Shown here in pieces: positions 45,327 to 54,964 of a DNA stretch of 64,000 nt. The stretch lies in NCBI RefSeq assembly GCF_012396235.1, contig NZ_JAAXPA010000009.1, positions 186,001-250,000 on the forward strand, read 5' to 3'. The notes below the pieces were generated by a model. It did no database searches, was not told where the DNA came from, and saw only the letters and a program-made list of their open reading frames with translations. A program made the translations under genes and the position numbers. The number at the start of each line of letters is the position of its first letter. Position 1 is the stretch's first letter. This DNA is from Rhodococcus opacus (GTDB lineage Bacteria > Actinomycetota > Actinomycetes > Mycobacteriales > Mycobacteriaceae).

Positions 45327-48300
45327 GTGAGCAGCAGCTCTACATCCCAGTTCGGACAGAACCAGTGGCTGGTTGACGAAATGTACCAGCGTTTCCAGGA
45401 CGATCCGTCGTCCGTGGACGCGAGTTGGCACGAATTCCTGACGGATTACTCTCCCGACGCCGCCGCCAAGGCAGGCGCAGCCAACGGACACGGCACGAAC
45501 GGCACCACCACCGCCGCACCTGCTGCCGCTCCCTCCGCCAAGGCGTCGACTCCCCCGGTTCCCGAGTCCGAGACCGCACCCAAGCCTCAGACCAAGACGG
45601 CCAACGGTGCCGCGCCGAAGACTGCACCCAACGGTGCAGCTCCGAAGGCTGCTGCCCCGAAGACCGAGGCCTCCACGAAAGCCGCACCCGCGAAGGAGAC
45701 CGCGGCGAAGGACGCGAAGGCGTCCGCTCCCGCTCCTGCCGTAGACGAGTCGAAGGTTCTCCGCGGCGCAGCTGCTGCCGTCGCCAAGAACATGTCGGCC
45801 TCGCTGGCCATTCCGACCGCCACCAGCGTTCGCGCCATCCCTGCGAAGCTGATGTTCGACAACCGGATCGTCATCAACAACCACCTCGCCCGTACCCGCG
45901 GCGGCAAGATCTCGTTCACGCACCTGCTGGGTTACGCGATCGTGCAGGCGGTCAAGGCGTTCCCGAACATGAACCGGCACTTCGCCGAGATCGACGGCAA
46001 GCCCAACGCGGTCACCCCCGCACACACCAACCTCGGTCTGGCCATCGACCTGCCGGGCAAGGACGGCAGTCGGTCCCTCGTCGTCGCCGCGATCAAGAAC
46101 ACCGACACCCACAACTTCACGCAGTTCTACAGCGCCTACGAGGACATCGTCCGGCGCGCGCGTGACGGCAAGCTCACCGCCGAGGACTTCTCGGGTGTCA
46201 CGATCTCGCTCACCAACCCCGGCGGCATCGGCACCGTGCACTCCGTGCCGCGACTGATGAACGGCCAGGGCGCCATCATCGGTGCCGGCGCGATGGAGTA
46301 CCCCGCCGAGTTCCAGGGCGCGAGCGACGAGCGCCTCGCCGAGATCGGCGTCGGCAAGCTCATGACGCTCACCTCGACGTACGACCACCGCATCATCCAG
46401 GGTGCCGAGTCCGGCGACTTCCTCCGGACCATCCACAACCTGCTGATCAGCGACGAGTTCTACGACGAGATCTTCCACGCGCTGCACATCCCGTACGAGC
46501 CGGTCCGCTGGCGCAAGGACGTGCCCGAAGGCGCCGTCGACAAGAACACCCGTGTTCTCGAACTGATCGCCGCGTACCGCAACCGCGGTCACCTGATGGC
46601 CGACACGGATCCGCTGCAGTTCGTCAAGGACAAGTTCCGCAGCCACCCGGACCTGGACGTCCGCACGCACGACCTGACCCTGTGGGACCTCGACCGCGAG
46701 TTCAAGGTCGGCGGCTTCCACGGCCAGGAGAAGATGAAGCTGCGCGACGTGCTCAGCGTGCTGCGCGACGCGTACTGCCGCCACGTCGGCGTGGAGTACA
46801 CGCACATCCTGGAGCCGGAGCAGCAGCAGTGGCTGCAGGACCGGGTCGAGGCGCACCACGTCAAGCCCACGGTCGCTCAGCAGAAGTACATCCTGAGCAA
46901 GCTCAACGCCGCCGAGGCGTTCGAGACGTTCCTGCAGACCAAGTACGTCGGCCAGAAGCGGTTCTCCCTGGAGGGCGCCGAGTCCGTCATCCCGATGATG
47001 GACGCCGTCATCGACCAGGCCGCCGAGCACCAGCTCGACGAGGTCGTCATCGGCATGCCGCACCGCGGTCGCCTCAACGTTCTCGCGAACATCGTCGGCA
47101 AGCCGTACTCGAAGATCTTCACCGAGTTCGAGGGCAACATGAACCCGGCGGCCGCGCACGGCTCCGGCGACGTGAAGTACCACCTCGGCGCCGAGGGCAC
47201 GTATATCCAGATGTTCGGCGACAACGACATCACCGTGTCGCTGACGGCCAACCCGTCGCACCTCGAGGCGGTCGACCCGGTCCTCGAGGGCCTGGTCCGC
47301 GCGAAGCAGGACATCCTCGACAAGGGTGAGGACGGCTTCACCGTCCTGCCACTCATGCTGCACGGCGACGCCGCGTTCGCCGGTCAGGGTGTCGTGGCCG
47401 AGACGTTGAACCTGGCACTGCTGCGCGGGTACCGCACCGGCGGCACCGTGCACATCGTGGTCAACAACCAGGTCGGTTTCACCACCGCCCCGGAGTACTC
47501 GCGTTCGTCCGAGTACTGCACCGATGTCGCGAAGATGATCGGCGCGCCGATCTTCCACGTGAACGGCGACGACCCCGAGGCCTGCGTCTGGGTCGCCCAG
47601 CTCGCTGTCGACTTCCGGGAGAAGTTCCAGAAGGACGTCGTCATCGACATGATCTGCTACCGCCGTCGCGGTCACAACGAGGGCGACGACCCGTCGATGA
47701 CGCAGCCGGCGATGTACGACGTGATCGACACCAAGCGCAGCGTGCGTAAGAGCTACACCGAATCCCTGATCGGCCGCGGCGACATCTCGCTGAAGGAAGC
47801 CGAAGACGCACTCCGCGACTACCAGGGCCAGCTGGAACGGGTGTTCAACGAGGTTCGCGAACTCGAGAAGTACACGCCGGAGCCCAGTGAGTCGGTCGAG
47901 CTCGACCAGGTGCTGCCCACGAAGTTGAAGACGTCCGTCGACGAGTCGGTGCTCGAGCGGATCGGCGACGCGTTCGTCAACGTACCCGAGGGCTTCACCG
48001 TGCACCCGCGCGTCAAGCCGGTCATCGAGAAGCGCCGCGAAATGTCCCGCGAGGGCAAGATCGACTGGGCGTTCGCCGAGCTGCTCGCATTCGGTTCGCT
48101 GGTCGACCAGGGCAAGATGGTTCGCCTGTCCGGCCAGGATTCCAAGCGCGGCACGTTCACGCAGCGTCACTCGGTCCTCATCGACCGCAAGACGGGCGCC
48201 GAGTACACCCCGCTGCAGAACCTGGGCAGCGAGAACCCCGGAAAGTTCCTGGTCTACGACTCCGCACTCAGCGAGTTCGCCGCCGTCGGCTTCGAGTACG

Positions 48301-49103
48301 GCTACTCCGTGGGCAACCCGGACGCGCTCGTGCTGTGGGAGGCGCAGTTCGGTGACTTCGTCAACGGCGCGCAGTCGATCATCGACGAGTTCATCTCGTC
48401 CGGTGAGGCCAAGTGGGGCCAGCTGTCCGACGTCGTGCTGCTGCTGCCGCACGGCCACGAGGGTCAGGGTCCCGACCACACGTCCGGTCGGATCGAGCGC
48501 TTCCTGCAGTTGTGCGCCGAGGGTTCGATGACCGTGGCCGTGCCGTCCACCCCGGCCAGCTACTTCCACCTGCTGCGTCGTCACTCGCTCGACGGAATCC
48601 GCCGCCCGCTGGTCGTCTTCACACCGAAGTCGATGCTGCGGAACAAGGCCGCGGTCTCCGACGTCGAGGACTTCACCACCGGCAAGTTCCGCTCGGTGTT
48701 CGAGGAGCCCACGTACGAGACGGGCGACGCCGAACGCGACAAGGTTCGTCGTGTCCTCCTCGTCAGCGGCAAGCTGTACTGGGAGCTGCTGGCGAAGAAG
48801 CAGAAGGACAACCGCGAGGACATCGCGATCGTCCGTATCGAGCAGCTGTACCCGGTTCCGAGCCGTCGTCTCCGCGAGACGCTGGACCGCTACCCGAACG
48901 CCACCGAGTTCCGGTGGGTTCAGGAGGAGCCGGCGAACCAGGGTGCGTGGCCGTTCTTCGGTCTCGCTCTGCCCGAGTTGCTGCCCGACAAGCTGTCCGG
49001 AATCAAGCGCATCTCGCGTCGTTCGATGTCGGCACCGTCCTCGGGTTCGAGCAAGGTGCACGCTGTGGAACAGCAGGAGATCATCGACGAAGCGTTCAGC
49101 TGA
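45327..49103 (+). CDS. kgd: multifunctional 2-oxoglutarate decarboxylase/dehydrogenase E1-E2 (Kgd/SucA)
   Basis: Thiamine-diphosphate enzyme of the TCA cycle, decarboxylating 2-oxoglutarate; the actinobacterial form carries an E2-like acyltransferase domain on the same chain and makes succinyl-CoA or succinate semialdehyde. The 1258-residue protein has an N-terminal peripheral segment ([16 protein letters not shown]), an Ala/Pro/Lys-rich linker of about 85 residues (about 50-135), the E2 catalytic domain ending in [14 protein letters not shown], and the E1 ThDP domain with [15 protein letters not shown] and [14 protein letters not shown] 45327 follows GAGGCG. The linker length and composition vary, but the architecture matches mycobacterial Kgd. 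Confidence 0.95.
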   Translation: MSSSSTSQFGQNQWLVDEMYQRFQDDPSSVDASWHEFLTDYSPDAAAKAGAANGHGTNGTTTAAPAAAPSAKASTPPVPESETAPKPQTKTANGAAPKTAPNGAAPKAAAPKTEASTKAAPAKETAAKDAKASAPAPAVDESKVLRGAAAAVAKNMSASLAIPTATSVRAIPAKLMFDNRIVINNHLARTRGGKISFTHLLGYAIVQAVKAFPNMNRHFAEIDGKPNAVTPAHTNLGLAIDLPGKDGSRSLVVAAIKNTDTHNFTQFYSAYEDIVRRARDGKLTAEDFSGVTISLTNPGGIGTVHSVPRLMNGQGAIIGAGAMEYPAEFQGASDERLAEIGVGKLMTLTSTYDHRIIQGAESGDFLRTIHNLLISDEFYDEIFHALHIPYEPVRWRKDVPEGAVDKNTRVLELIAAYRNRGHLMADTDPLQFVKDKFRSHPDLDVRTHDLTLWDLDREFKVGGFHGQEKMKLRDVLSVLRDAYCRHVGVEYTHILEPEQQQWLQDRVEAHHVKPTVAQQKYILSKLNAAEAFETFLQTKYVGQKRFSLEGAESVIPMMDAVIDQAAEHQLDEVVIGMPHRGRLNVLANIVGKPYSKIFTEFEGNMNPAAAHGSGDVKYHLGAEGTYIQMFGDNDITVSLTANPSHLEAVDPVLEGLVRAKQDILDKGEDGFTVLPLMLHGDAAFAGQGVVAETLNLALLRGYRTGGTVHIVVNNQVGFTTAPEYSRSSEYCTDVAKMIGAPIFHVNGDDPEACVWVAQLAVDFREKFQKDVVIDMICYRRRGHNEGDDPSMTQPAMYDVIDTKRSVRKSYTESLIGRGDISLKEAEDALRDYQGQLERVFNEVRELEKYTPEPSESVELDQVLPTKLKTSVDESVLERIGDAFVNVPEGFTVHPRVKPVIEKRREMSREGKIDWAFAELLAFGSLVDQGKMVRLSGQDSKRGTFTQRHSVLIDRKTGAEYTPLQNLGSENPGKFLVYDSALSEFAAVGFEYGYSVGNPDALVLWEAQFGDFVNGAQSIIDEFISSGEAKWGQLSDVVLLLPHGHEGQGPDHTSGRIERFLQLCAEGSMTVAVPSTPASYFHLLRRHSLDGIRRPLVVFTPKSMLRNKAAVSDVEDFTTGKFRSVFEEPTYETGDAERDKVRRVLLVSGKLYWELLAKKQKDNREDIAIVRIEQLYPVPSRRLRETLDRYPNATEFRWVQEEPANQGAWPFFGLALPELLPDKLSGIKRISRRSMSAPSSGSSKVHAVEQQEIIDEAFS

Positions 49104-49111
49104 GCGTTTGA

Positions 49112-49828
49112 TTGACTGATCTGCCATTGAGCCGGGTCGAGTTCACTCCACGGAGCGGATTCGACCCGGCTTCGTGGTATCTGGACCTGCCCTCGGTGGC
49201 GGAACTGTGCGACAACGGGCTGGCATTCGAGCGGCCGCTCACGGTGATCGTGGGTGAGAACGGTGTCGGGAAGTCGACGTTGGTCGAGTCGATCGCCGCG
49301 GCCTGGCAGGGCGGGTTCCGCGGGGCGCAGGACCGGTTGTGGTCGGCGGGATCCAGCCCCGAGGACGCGGACCTCGGCACTCACCTCACGTGTGTCGGCG
49401 CCCGGCCGCAGCCGTACGGCGGGTGTTTCCTGCGTGCCGAGTCGATGCATTCGCTGTTCGGTGCGGCCGACGAGTCACGTCCCCGCGCGGACGATCCGTC
49501 GTTCAACCAGCTCTCGCACGGTCAGTCGTTCCTGCGGTACGTCGCCGACCGTCCGATCGGCGTGGGCCTGTGGATTCTGGACGAGCCGGAGGCCGCGCTG
49601 TCGTTCCAGTCCTGCCTGGCGCTGCTCGGCGTGATCGCGGATCTCGCCGAGGAGGGCTCGCAGGTGATCATGGCGACGCATTCTCCCCTCCTCGCTGCCG
49701 CGCCCGGCGCCGCGATCTGGGAACTCACCGACGAGGGCATCGACTACCCCGAGTGGAATCAGCTCGACCTCGTCCGCAACTGGCGGTCGTTCCTCGACGG
49801 ACCCGACCGCTTCCTGCGGCATCTCTAG
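49112..49828 (+). CDS. AAA/RecF-like ATPase of unknown role
   Basis: A 238-residue ABC-class ATPase without membrane partner. Walker A is VVGENGVGKST near residue 50 (written IVGENGVGKST), the ABC-type signature is LSHGQSF (about residue 134) and Walker B with Glu is LWILDEPEAAL; the following MATHSPLLAA is the H-loop. This set is the predicted-ATPase/RecF-SMC-like family seen with defence and DNA-repair proteins, but also as orphan housekeeping genes. TTG 49112 is the likeliest start and TTG 49127 is possible. It follows kgd by 8 bases, so it is likely co-transcribed. Confidence 0.78.
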   Translation: MTDLPLSRVEFTPRSGFDPASWYLDLPSVAELCDNGLAFERPLTVIVGENGVGKSTLVESIAAAWQGGFRGAQDRLWSAGSSPEDADLGTHLTCVGARPQPYGGCFLRAESMHSLFGAADESRPRADDPSFNQLSHGQSFLRYVADRPIGVGLWILDEPEAALSFQSCLALLGVIADLAEEGSQVIMATHSPLLAAAPGAAIWELTDEGIDYPEWNQLDLVRNWRSFLDGPDRFLRHL

Positions 49829-50796
49829 GCCGGCCCCGCCTGCTGCCCAGCTTCCGCCAACGACCTCACGGCCCGGACGGCGAGGGCGGTGGCGGCGAGG
49901 AGTCCGCCGAGGGCGGCGAGGGTGAGCGCGTCGGGGTGGATCAGCGGCTGGCCGCGGAACGCCTGCCACGTGAGCACGGCGAGCAGCCCGGCGTAGGCGA
50001 GCGCCAGCACGGCCATCAGGGAGGCTCGGGTTCCCTCGCTGCGGAGCCACGGAATCCGCGACGCGAGGACGCTCAGAACGAGGGCGCCGATCAGCATCAC
50101 CTGCAGGCCGTGCAGTCCGACGAAGTGCGGGATGCGGAGATCGCCGCCGGACGTGCTCCAGTTGGTGACCGGCAGTCCCGGATTCTCGTCGGTGACGCCG
50201 ACGCTGTGCCGCGCGGCGAGTTCGGCGACGCGGCCGTTCGCGTCGGTAGTCGTCTGGCGACCCTGGAATCCCGTGAGGTAGCCGAGTGCCATCCCGGCCA
50301 CCGCCAGGAACAGGCCTGCATGGATGGCTCGCTCGGGTGAGGGGACGATCCCCCACGCGCTGGAAGAGCAGAATCAGGGCGATCACGAGGTTCGCGACGA
50401 ACAGTCCGGGACATCGGTCATGAACACGTACTGGCCGATCGTGTTGACGGCGTCGTCGGACGTGTTGAAGTGGCTGAACGTTCCGCGCGCAGCCTGCACC
50501 GCGATGAATCCGACGTCAAGGATGCCGGTCACGGCGAACACCGTCGCCATCGCGCGCGTCCATCTGCTGCCTCGGTGCGGGAGGGTCAGCAACCACGCCA
50601 AAGTGGCCCCGTAGAGCGCGAAGGAGACCGCGAACTTCAGCGGCTCGAGCCACACGGACACCCCGAGCACGGTCCGGTCGTCGCTGAGGAGGCCGACGGC
50701 GCACACCAGCGCGAGGACGGACATCGCGGCGACCATCACCGCCAGCGGCACCTGGCGGGACGCGACGACGCGGGAGCGGAGATCGAGGGTGGTCAT
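49825..50796 (-). pseudogene. membrane-protein gene broken by two compensating frameshifts
   Basis: Two open halves (50796 to 50383, and 50301 to 49825) belong to one membrane protein of about 320 residues, whose N-terminal half reads MVAAMSVLALVCAVG and ends near QYVFMTDVP. The bridge GLFVANLVIALILLFQR sits in a different frame: the first shift is at a CCCGG run (50406-50410, about one base missing), and the second at a CGAG tandem duplication (50328-50335, four bases gained). The shifts cancel, so 49825-50796 is a multiple of three, but frame 1 hits TGA at 50383. At least six helices are predicted. It overlaps the ATPase 3' end by 4 bp. Either a decayed gene or sequencing errors. Confidence 0.75.
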
Positions 50797-50889
50797 GACG
50801 AGAACGCTAGAAACGTCGCATGCGTCACCACGTCACGCCGGGGAACGAAACCGGTGTCACCCGCGGGTACTACGGGCGTGCCCCGAGTA

Positions 50890-51537
50890 CTAGGGGTGTC
50901 GGGTCGTGGTGGCCGACACCAGCGCGGCGGCGATCTCGGGTGCGGCGGCGACGGCGAGCGCGGGAAGGGCCTGAACGTTGAGTTCGATCAGTTCGTCGCG
51001 GGTCAGGTGCGGGTCGCGCAGCCAGGTGATCGTGACTTCCTCGACATAGGCGATCCAGCCCCGGACCGCGAGTTCGACCGCCCGGGTGGGCTCGATTCCG
51101 ATCGCAGGCAGTTGTTCGAGGGTCCGTTCGGACATCACGGCGCGGGTCTCCTCGAAGACGGCGCGCATATCCGGGTCGCCACTCGCCGTTCCCCGCAGGA
51201 GCGACACGTACGTGCCCCGGTTCTCGCTGACGTAGTCGACGTACGACGCGAGCACCGAGCGCAGGATCTGCATCGGATCCCGCGCTTCCCCGACGTACGG
51301 GTCGGGGGCGGTGCGGGCGAGCATCTCGCTGCTGGTGTGCCGGACGATCTCGAGGTGGAAGTCGTGCTTGGACGCGAAGTAGTGGAACAGGAGGCCGCGG
51401 GAGACACCCGCCTGATCGGCGATGTCCTCGACGGAGATCTGCTCCAACGGGCGCTGCGCCAGCATCTTCGCGCCGAGATCGATCAGTTGCGCGCGCCGTT
51501 GTTCGGGGCTGAGACGGGTCCGCTTCACGACGTCCAT
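50890..51537 (-). CDS. TetR-family transcriptional repressor
   Basis: A 215-residue regulator. The helix-turn-helix is VEDIADQAGVSRGLLFHYF at about residues 37-55, within an N-terminal domain preceded by SPEQRRAQLIDLGAKML, and followed by ASKHDFHLEIVR. The C-terminal part has the conserved GWIAYVEEVTITWL helix. It is divergent from the monooxygenase operon; the gap between the starts is 70 bp and contains two palindromes that are its likely operators. Ligand probably a substrate of the operon (ketone, alcohol or ester), by inference. Confidence 0.92.
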   Translation of the reverse strand: MDVVKRTRLSPEQRRAQLIDLGAKMLAQRPLEQISVEDIADQAGVSRGLLFHYFASKHDFHLEIVRHTSSEMLARTAPDPYVGEARDPMQILRSVLASYVDYVSENRGTYVSLLRGTASGDPDMRAVFEETRAVMSERTLEQLPAIGIEPTRAVELAVRGWIAYVEEVTITWLRDPHLTRDELIELNVQALPALAVAAAPEIAAALVSATTTRHP

Positions 51538-51559
51538 GAGACAAGACTACTGAATGAAG

Positions 51560-51576
51560 GTCAATAGGCTATTGAC
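51560..51576. promoter_or_regulatory. TetR operator O1
   Basis: GTCAATAG-G-CTATTGAC: 8-bp perfect arms around one base, in the divergent TetR/monooxygenase gap, 22 bases before the TetR start. It shares the CAATAG/CTATTG core with O2. Confidence 0.7.
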
Positions 51577-51583
51577 TGCCCCT

Positions 51584-51599
51584 CAATAGCGCCCTATTG
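51584..51599. promoter_or_regulatory. TetR operator O2
   Basis: CAATAG-CGCC-CTATTG: 6-bp arms with a 4-base centre, ending 8 bases before the monooxygenase start, so it covers that gene's ribosome site or transcription start. Together with O1 it would let the repressor block both directions. Confidence 0.6.
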
Positions 51600-51607
51600 T
51601 TTCTTAC

Positions 51608-53209
51608 ATGAGTCTCCCCGTCACAGATACTTCCGCCACCACCGCAGGTGTCCGGCACATCGACACGCTGATCATCGGCAGCGGGTTCGCCGGCCTCGGC
51701 GCGGCGATCAAGCTGACCCAGGCAGGCAAGACCGACTTCCTCGTGCTCGAACGCGGCACCGACGTCGGTGGTACCTGGCGAGACAACACGTACCCGGGTG
51801 CGGCGTGCGATGTTCCCTCACATCTGTACTCCTACTCGTTCGCACTGAACCCGGAGTGGACACGGTCGTTCTCGACGCAGCCGGAGATCCAGAAGTACAT
51901 CCAGTCGGTGGCCGACAAGTACAAGGTGCGCGACAAGCACCTCTTCGGCTGTGACGTGCAGTCCGCCCACTGGAACGAGTCGACCACCCGCTGGGAGGTC
52001 ACCACCACGAAGGGGAACTTCGTCGCGAAGGTCCTCGTGTCCGCGGTCGGCGCGCTGTGCGAGCCGTCCCTCCCCGACATCAAAGGCATCGAAGGGTTCC
52101 AGGGCGAGATCTTCCACTCCGCCCGCTGGAACCACGACGCCGACCTGACGGGGAAGCGCGTCGCCGTCATCGGCACCGGCGCCTCGGCCATCCAGATCGT
52201 GCCCGCCATCGGCAAGAAGGTGTCGCACCTCGACGTGTACCAGCGCACGGCGCCGTGGATCCTGCCCCGGGCGGACCGCGAGTACACGAAGCTCGAGCAC
52301 ACCGCGTTCAAGTACCTCCCCGGCTTCCAGAAGCTGTGCCGCACCGGCATCTACTGGATGCGCGAGAGCCAGGTCGTCGGTCTCGCGAAGGCCCCGGTCT
52401 TCATGAAGCCGCTGCAGTTGGCGGCCGAGCGCCACCTGCGTCGCCAGATCAAGGACAAGGATCTGCGCAAGAAGGTCACGCCGAACTTCCAGATCGGTTG
52501 CAAGCGCATGCTGATCTCGAACAACTACTACCCCACCCTCGCGCAGGACAACGTCGACCTGGTGACCGACGGCATCGCCGAGGTCACGGCCAACTCGGTG
52601 GTCTCGAAGGACGGCACCGTCCGCGAGGTCGATGCCATCGTCGTCGCCACCGGCTTCCACGTCACCGACTCCCCCACGTTCGAGGGCATCTTCGGCAAGG
52701 ACGGGCGCTCGCTCGCCGACGTCTTCGACGAGGGCGGACAGCAGGGCTACAAGGGCGCGGCGATCGCGAACTTCCCCAACATGTTCTTCCTGGTGGGTCC
52801 GAACACGGGCCTGGGCCACACCTCGATGGTCTTCATGATCGAGTCGCAGCTCAACTACCTCGTCGACGCCCTGCAGACGCTCGACAAGTACGGCATCGGC
52901 AAGATCGAGGTCCGTCAGAACGCCCAGGACCGGTACAACGCCGAACTCCAGGAGAAGCTGTCGCACAGCGTCTGGAACAACGGTGGGTGCGCGAGCTGGT
53001 ACCTCGACAAGCACGGCAACAACACCACGCTGTGGCCGGGCTTCACGTTCCAGTTCCGGAACGAGACGAAGCGCTTCGACCTCACCGCGTACGACAGCGT
53101 GGCCACCGCCGATCTTCCTGCACCCGTGCACGTGAACGGCAAGACCCCCGGCCCCGCCGCCATCCCGGCACAGATCGACCTCGACGACGACAAGGTGACA
53201 GCACAGTGA
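51608..53209 (+). CDS. flavin-binding monooxygenase, Baeyer-Villiger type
   Basis: A 533-residue NADPH-dependent flavoprotein monooxygenase. FAD-binding IIGSGFAGLGAAIKL is at about residue 22, the NADPH-binding segment AVIGTGASAIQIVPAIG at about 190, and between them the BVMO fingerprint FxGxxxHxxxW(D) is present as FQGEIFHSARWNHD. It should oxygenate a ketone, or possibly a sulfide or thioamide as in EtaA-like enzymes. The SDR gene overlaps its stop by 4 bp. It is controlled from the two palindromes 51560-51599. Confidence 0.92.
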   Translation: MSLPVTDTSATTAGVRHIDTLIIGSGFAGLGAAIKLTQAGKTDFLVLERGTDVGGTWRDNTYPGAACDVPSHLYSYSFALNPEWTRSFSTQPEIQKYIQSVADKYKVRDKHLFGCDVQSAHWNESTTRWEVTTTKGNFVAKVLVSAVGALCEPSLPDIKGIEGFQGEIFHSARWNHDADLTGKRVAVIGTGASAIQIVPAIGKKVSHLDVYQRTAPWILPRADREYTKLEHTAFKYLPGFQKLCRTGIYWMRESQVVGLAKAPVFMKPLQLAAERHLRRQIKDKDLRKKVTPNFQIGCKRMLISNNYYPTLAQDNVDLVTDGIAEVTANSVVSKDGTVREVDAIVVATGFHVTDSPTFEGIFGKDGRSLADVFDEGGQQGYKGAAIANFPNMFFLVGPNTGLGHTSMVFMIESQLNYLVDALQTLDKYGIGKIEVRQNAQDRYNAELQEKLSHSVWNNGGCASWYLDKHGNNTTLWPGFTFQFRNETKRFDLTAYDSVATADLPAPVHVNGKTPGPAAIPAQIDLDDDKVTAQ

Positions 53210-54036
53210 GCGAGTTCGCAGGCAAGGTAGTCGTGATCACCGGAGCCGGTTCCGGTATCGGCAGGGCGCTCGCCCTCAACCTGGCAGGCCGGGGTGCCAG
53301 ACTGGCGATCTCGGACATGGACACGGTCGGGCTCGCCGAGACGACACGCCAGGCCGAGGCACTGGGCGCCGAGGTCAAGGCCGATCACCTGGACGTCACC
53401 CAGCGCGAGGCGGTGCTCGCGTACGCCGACGACGTGCGGGCGCACTTCGGCAAGATCAACCAGGTGTACAACAACGCCGGCATCGCCTACCACGGTGAGT
53501 TCGAGAAGTCCGAGTTCAAGGACATCGAGAAGATCATGGACGTGGACTTCTGGGGAGTCGTCAACGGCACCAAGGCTTTCCTGCCGCATCTCATCGCGTC
53601 GGGCGACGGCCACGTGGTGAACGTCTCGAGCCTCTTCGGGCTGCTGTCCATGCCGGGTCAGAGCGCGTACAACTCGGCGAAGTTCGCGGTGCGCGGTTTC
53701 ACCGAGTCGCTGCGCCAGGAGATGCTGATCGCCAAGCACCCCGTCAAGGTGACGTGTGTGCACCCGGGTGGCATCAAGACGGCCATCGCCCGCAACGCCA
53801 CCGCGGGACCGGGCGAGGACCTCGACACGTTCGCGAAGTTCTTCGACCAGAAACTCGCTCGCACCACTCCGGAGGCGGCCGCGGAGACCATCGTGAACGG
53901 TGTCCGCAAGGGCAAGCCGCGCGTCCTGATCGGCGCCGACGCCAAGTTCCTCGACGCCTGGGTGCGGCTCGTCGGACCGAGTTACCAGCGTGTGGTTGCC
54001 ACCGTCGCCGGACGAGTCCTCCCCAAGTCGAACTGA
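53206..54036 (+). CDS. short-chain dehydrogenase/reductase
   Basis: A 276-residue NAD(P)-dependent oxidoreductase. The cofactor loop is VVITGAGSGIGRALALNLA, the second element NNAGIAYHGEF, and the catalytic set is Ser in NVSSLFGLLS, Tyr and Lys in SAYNSAKFAV. GTG 53206 overlaps the monooxygenase stop by 4 bp (GTGA). It probably makes the ketone from a secondary alcohol for the monooxygenase. SDR genes of this type also lie near OpuAC-type lipoprotein genes in mycobacteria, as recalled. Confidence 0.92.
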   Translation: MSEFAGKVVVITGAGSGIGRALALNLAGRGARLAISDMDTVGLAETTRQAEALGAEVKADHLDVTQREAVLAYADDVRAHFGKINQVYNNAGIAYHGEFEKSEFKDIEKIMDVDFWGVVNGTKAFLPHLIASGDGHVVNVSSLFGLLSMPGQSAYNSAKFAVRGFTESLRQEMLIAKHPVKVTCVHPGGIKTAIARNATAGPGEDLDTFAKFFDQKLARTTPEAAAETIVNGVRKGKPRVLIGADAKFLDAWVRLVGPSYQRVVATVAGRVLPKSN

Positions 54037-54043
54037 GGTACCG

Positions 54044-54964
54044 ATGAGCTTCCACCTGCCGCTGCCGGTCGTCGCGGCGGCCCTCCGGCCCTTCTACCGC
54101 CTCAGCCTCGACGCCCGGCTTCCGCACACCGTCCAGAGGGCGATCCTCGACCTCGGCGCTCCGCTGCAGCAGGTCCCTGCAGGTGCCGTCGTCCGCCCGA
54201 CCTCGCTGGCCGGGCGGCCGGCGGAGCGAATCACGGTGGGAGCCACCGAACGCCGGACCGCCGTGCTCTACCTGCACGGTGGGGCGTACACGATCGGTTC
54301 GCTCGCCACGCACCGTTCGCTGGCCGCTCACATCGCGAGAGAATCCGGCAGTGTCGTCTACACCCTCGACTACCGGCTGGCTCCGGAGCATCCGTTCCCG
54401 GCCGGGCTCGAGGACGCGGTCGCGGCGTACATGGAGCTGAACACCGAACACGGTTACGAGACAGAGCAACTCGCCATCGCGGGCGATTCGGCGGGCGGTG
54501 GCCTGACGGTCGCCACCGCGCGGCGTCTGATCGACCGGCACGGTGTCACTCCGGCCGCGTTGGCGCTGATCGCCCCGTGGGTCGATCCCGGCAGGCGTGA
54601 CACGTCCCGGGATCGGGATCTCGTGGTCAACACAGCGTGGTCGTTCGACGCCGCCGAGAAGTACCTGGGCAACGGGGACGCACACGATCCGGGTTACGCA
54701 CCGCTGCACGGAAATCTGGCGGGACTACCGCCGACGCTGATCCACGTCGGGGTCGACGAGGTGCTCTACCCGCAGATCATGGAATTCGTCGACAAGCTGA
54801 ACGAGTCGGACGTGGACGTCACGCTCACCGAGTACGCCCGCCTGTGGCACGTCGCCCACCTGCAGGCGTCCCTGGTCCGCGAGGCCGCGGATGCGGTCGC
54901 GGAACTCGGGGCGTTCCTGGGTTCACAGATGAGCGTCGAGCCACACCCGCGCCACGTCGGCTGA
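54044..54964 (+). CDS. alpha/beta hydrolase, hormone-sensitive lipase family
   Basis: A 306-residue esterase of the HSL family. The oxyanion motif HGG is in LYLHGGAYTIGS, nucleophile elbow GDSAGG in IAGDSAGGGLTV, and the Asp/His are in GVDEVLYPQ and LWHVAHL. It would hydrolyse the ester made by the monooxygenase. ATG 54044 follows the SDR by 7 bases, completing a three-gene operon for ketone to ester to acid plus alcohol. Its last 42 bases overlap the convergent lipoprotein gene. Confidence 0.9.
   Translation: MSFHLPLPVVAAALRPFYRLSLDARLPHTVQRAILDLGAPLQQVPAGAVVRPTSLAGRPAERITVGATERRTAVLYLHGGAYTIGSLATHRSLAAHIARESGSVVYTLDYRLAPEHPFPAGLEDAVAAYMELNTEHGYETEQLAIAGDSAGGGLTVATARRLIDRHGVTPAALALIAPWVDPGRRDTSRDRDLVVNTAWSFDAAEKYLGNGDAHDPGYAPLHGNLAGLPPTLIHVGVDEVLYPQIMEFVDKLNESDVDVTLTEYARLWHVAHLQASLVREAADAVAELGAFLGSQMSVEPHPRHVG

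Noticed and set aside
45270-49127. 1285-residue open frame antisense to kgd
   Set aside because: A consequence of high GC content and third-position G/C in kgd; it has no family features or ribosome site, while the forward gene is complete.
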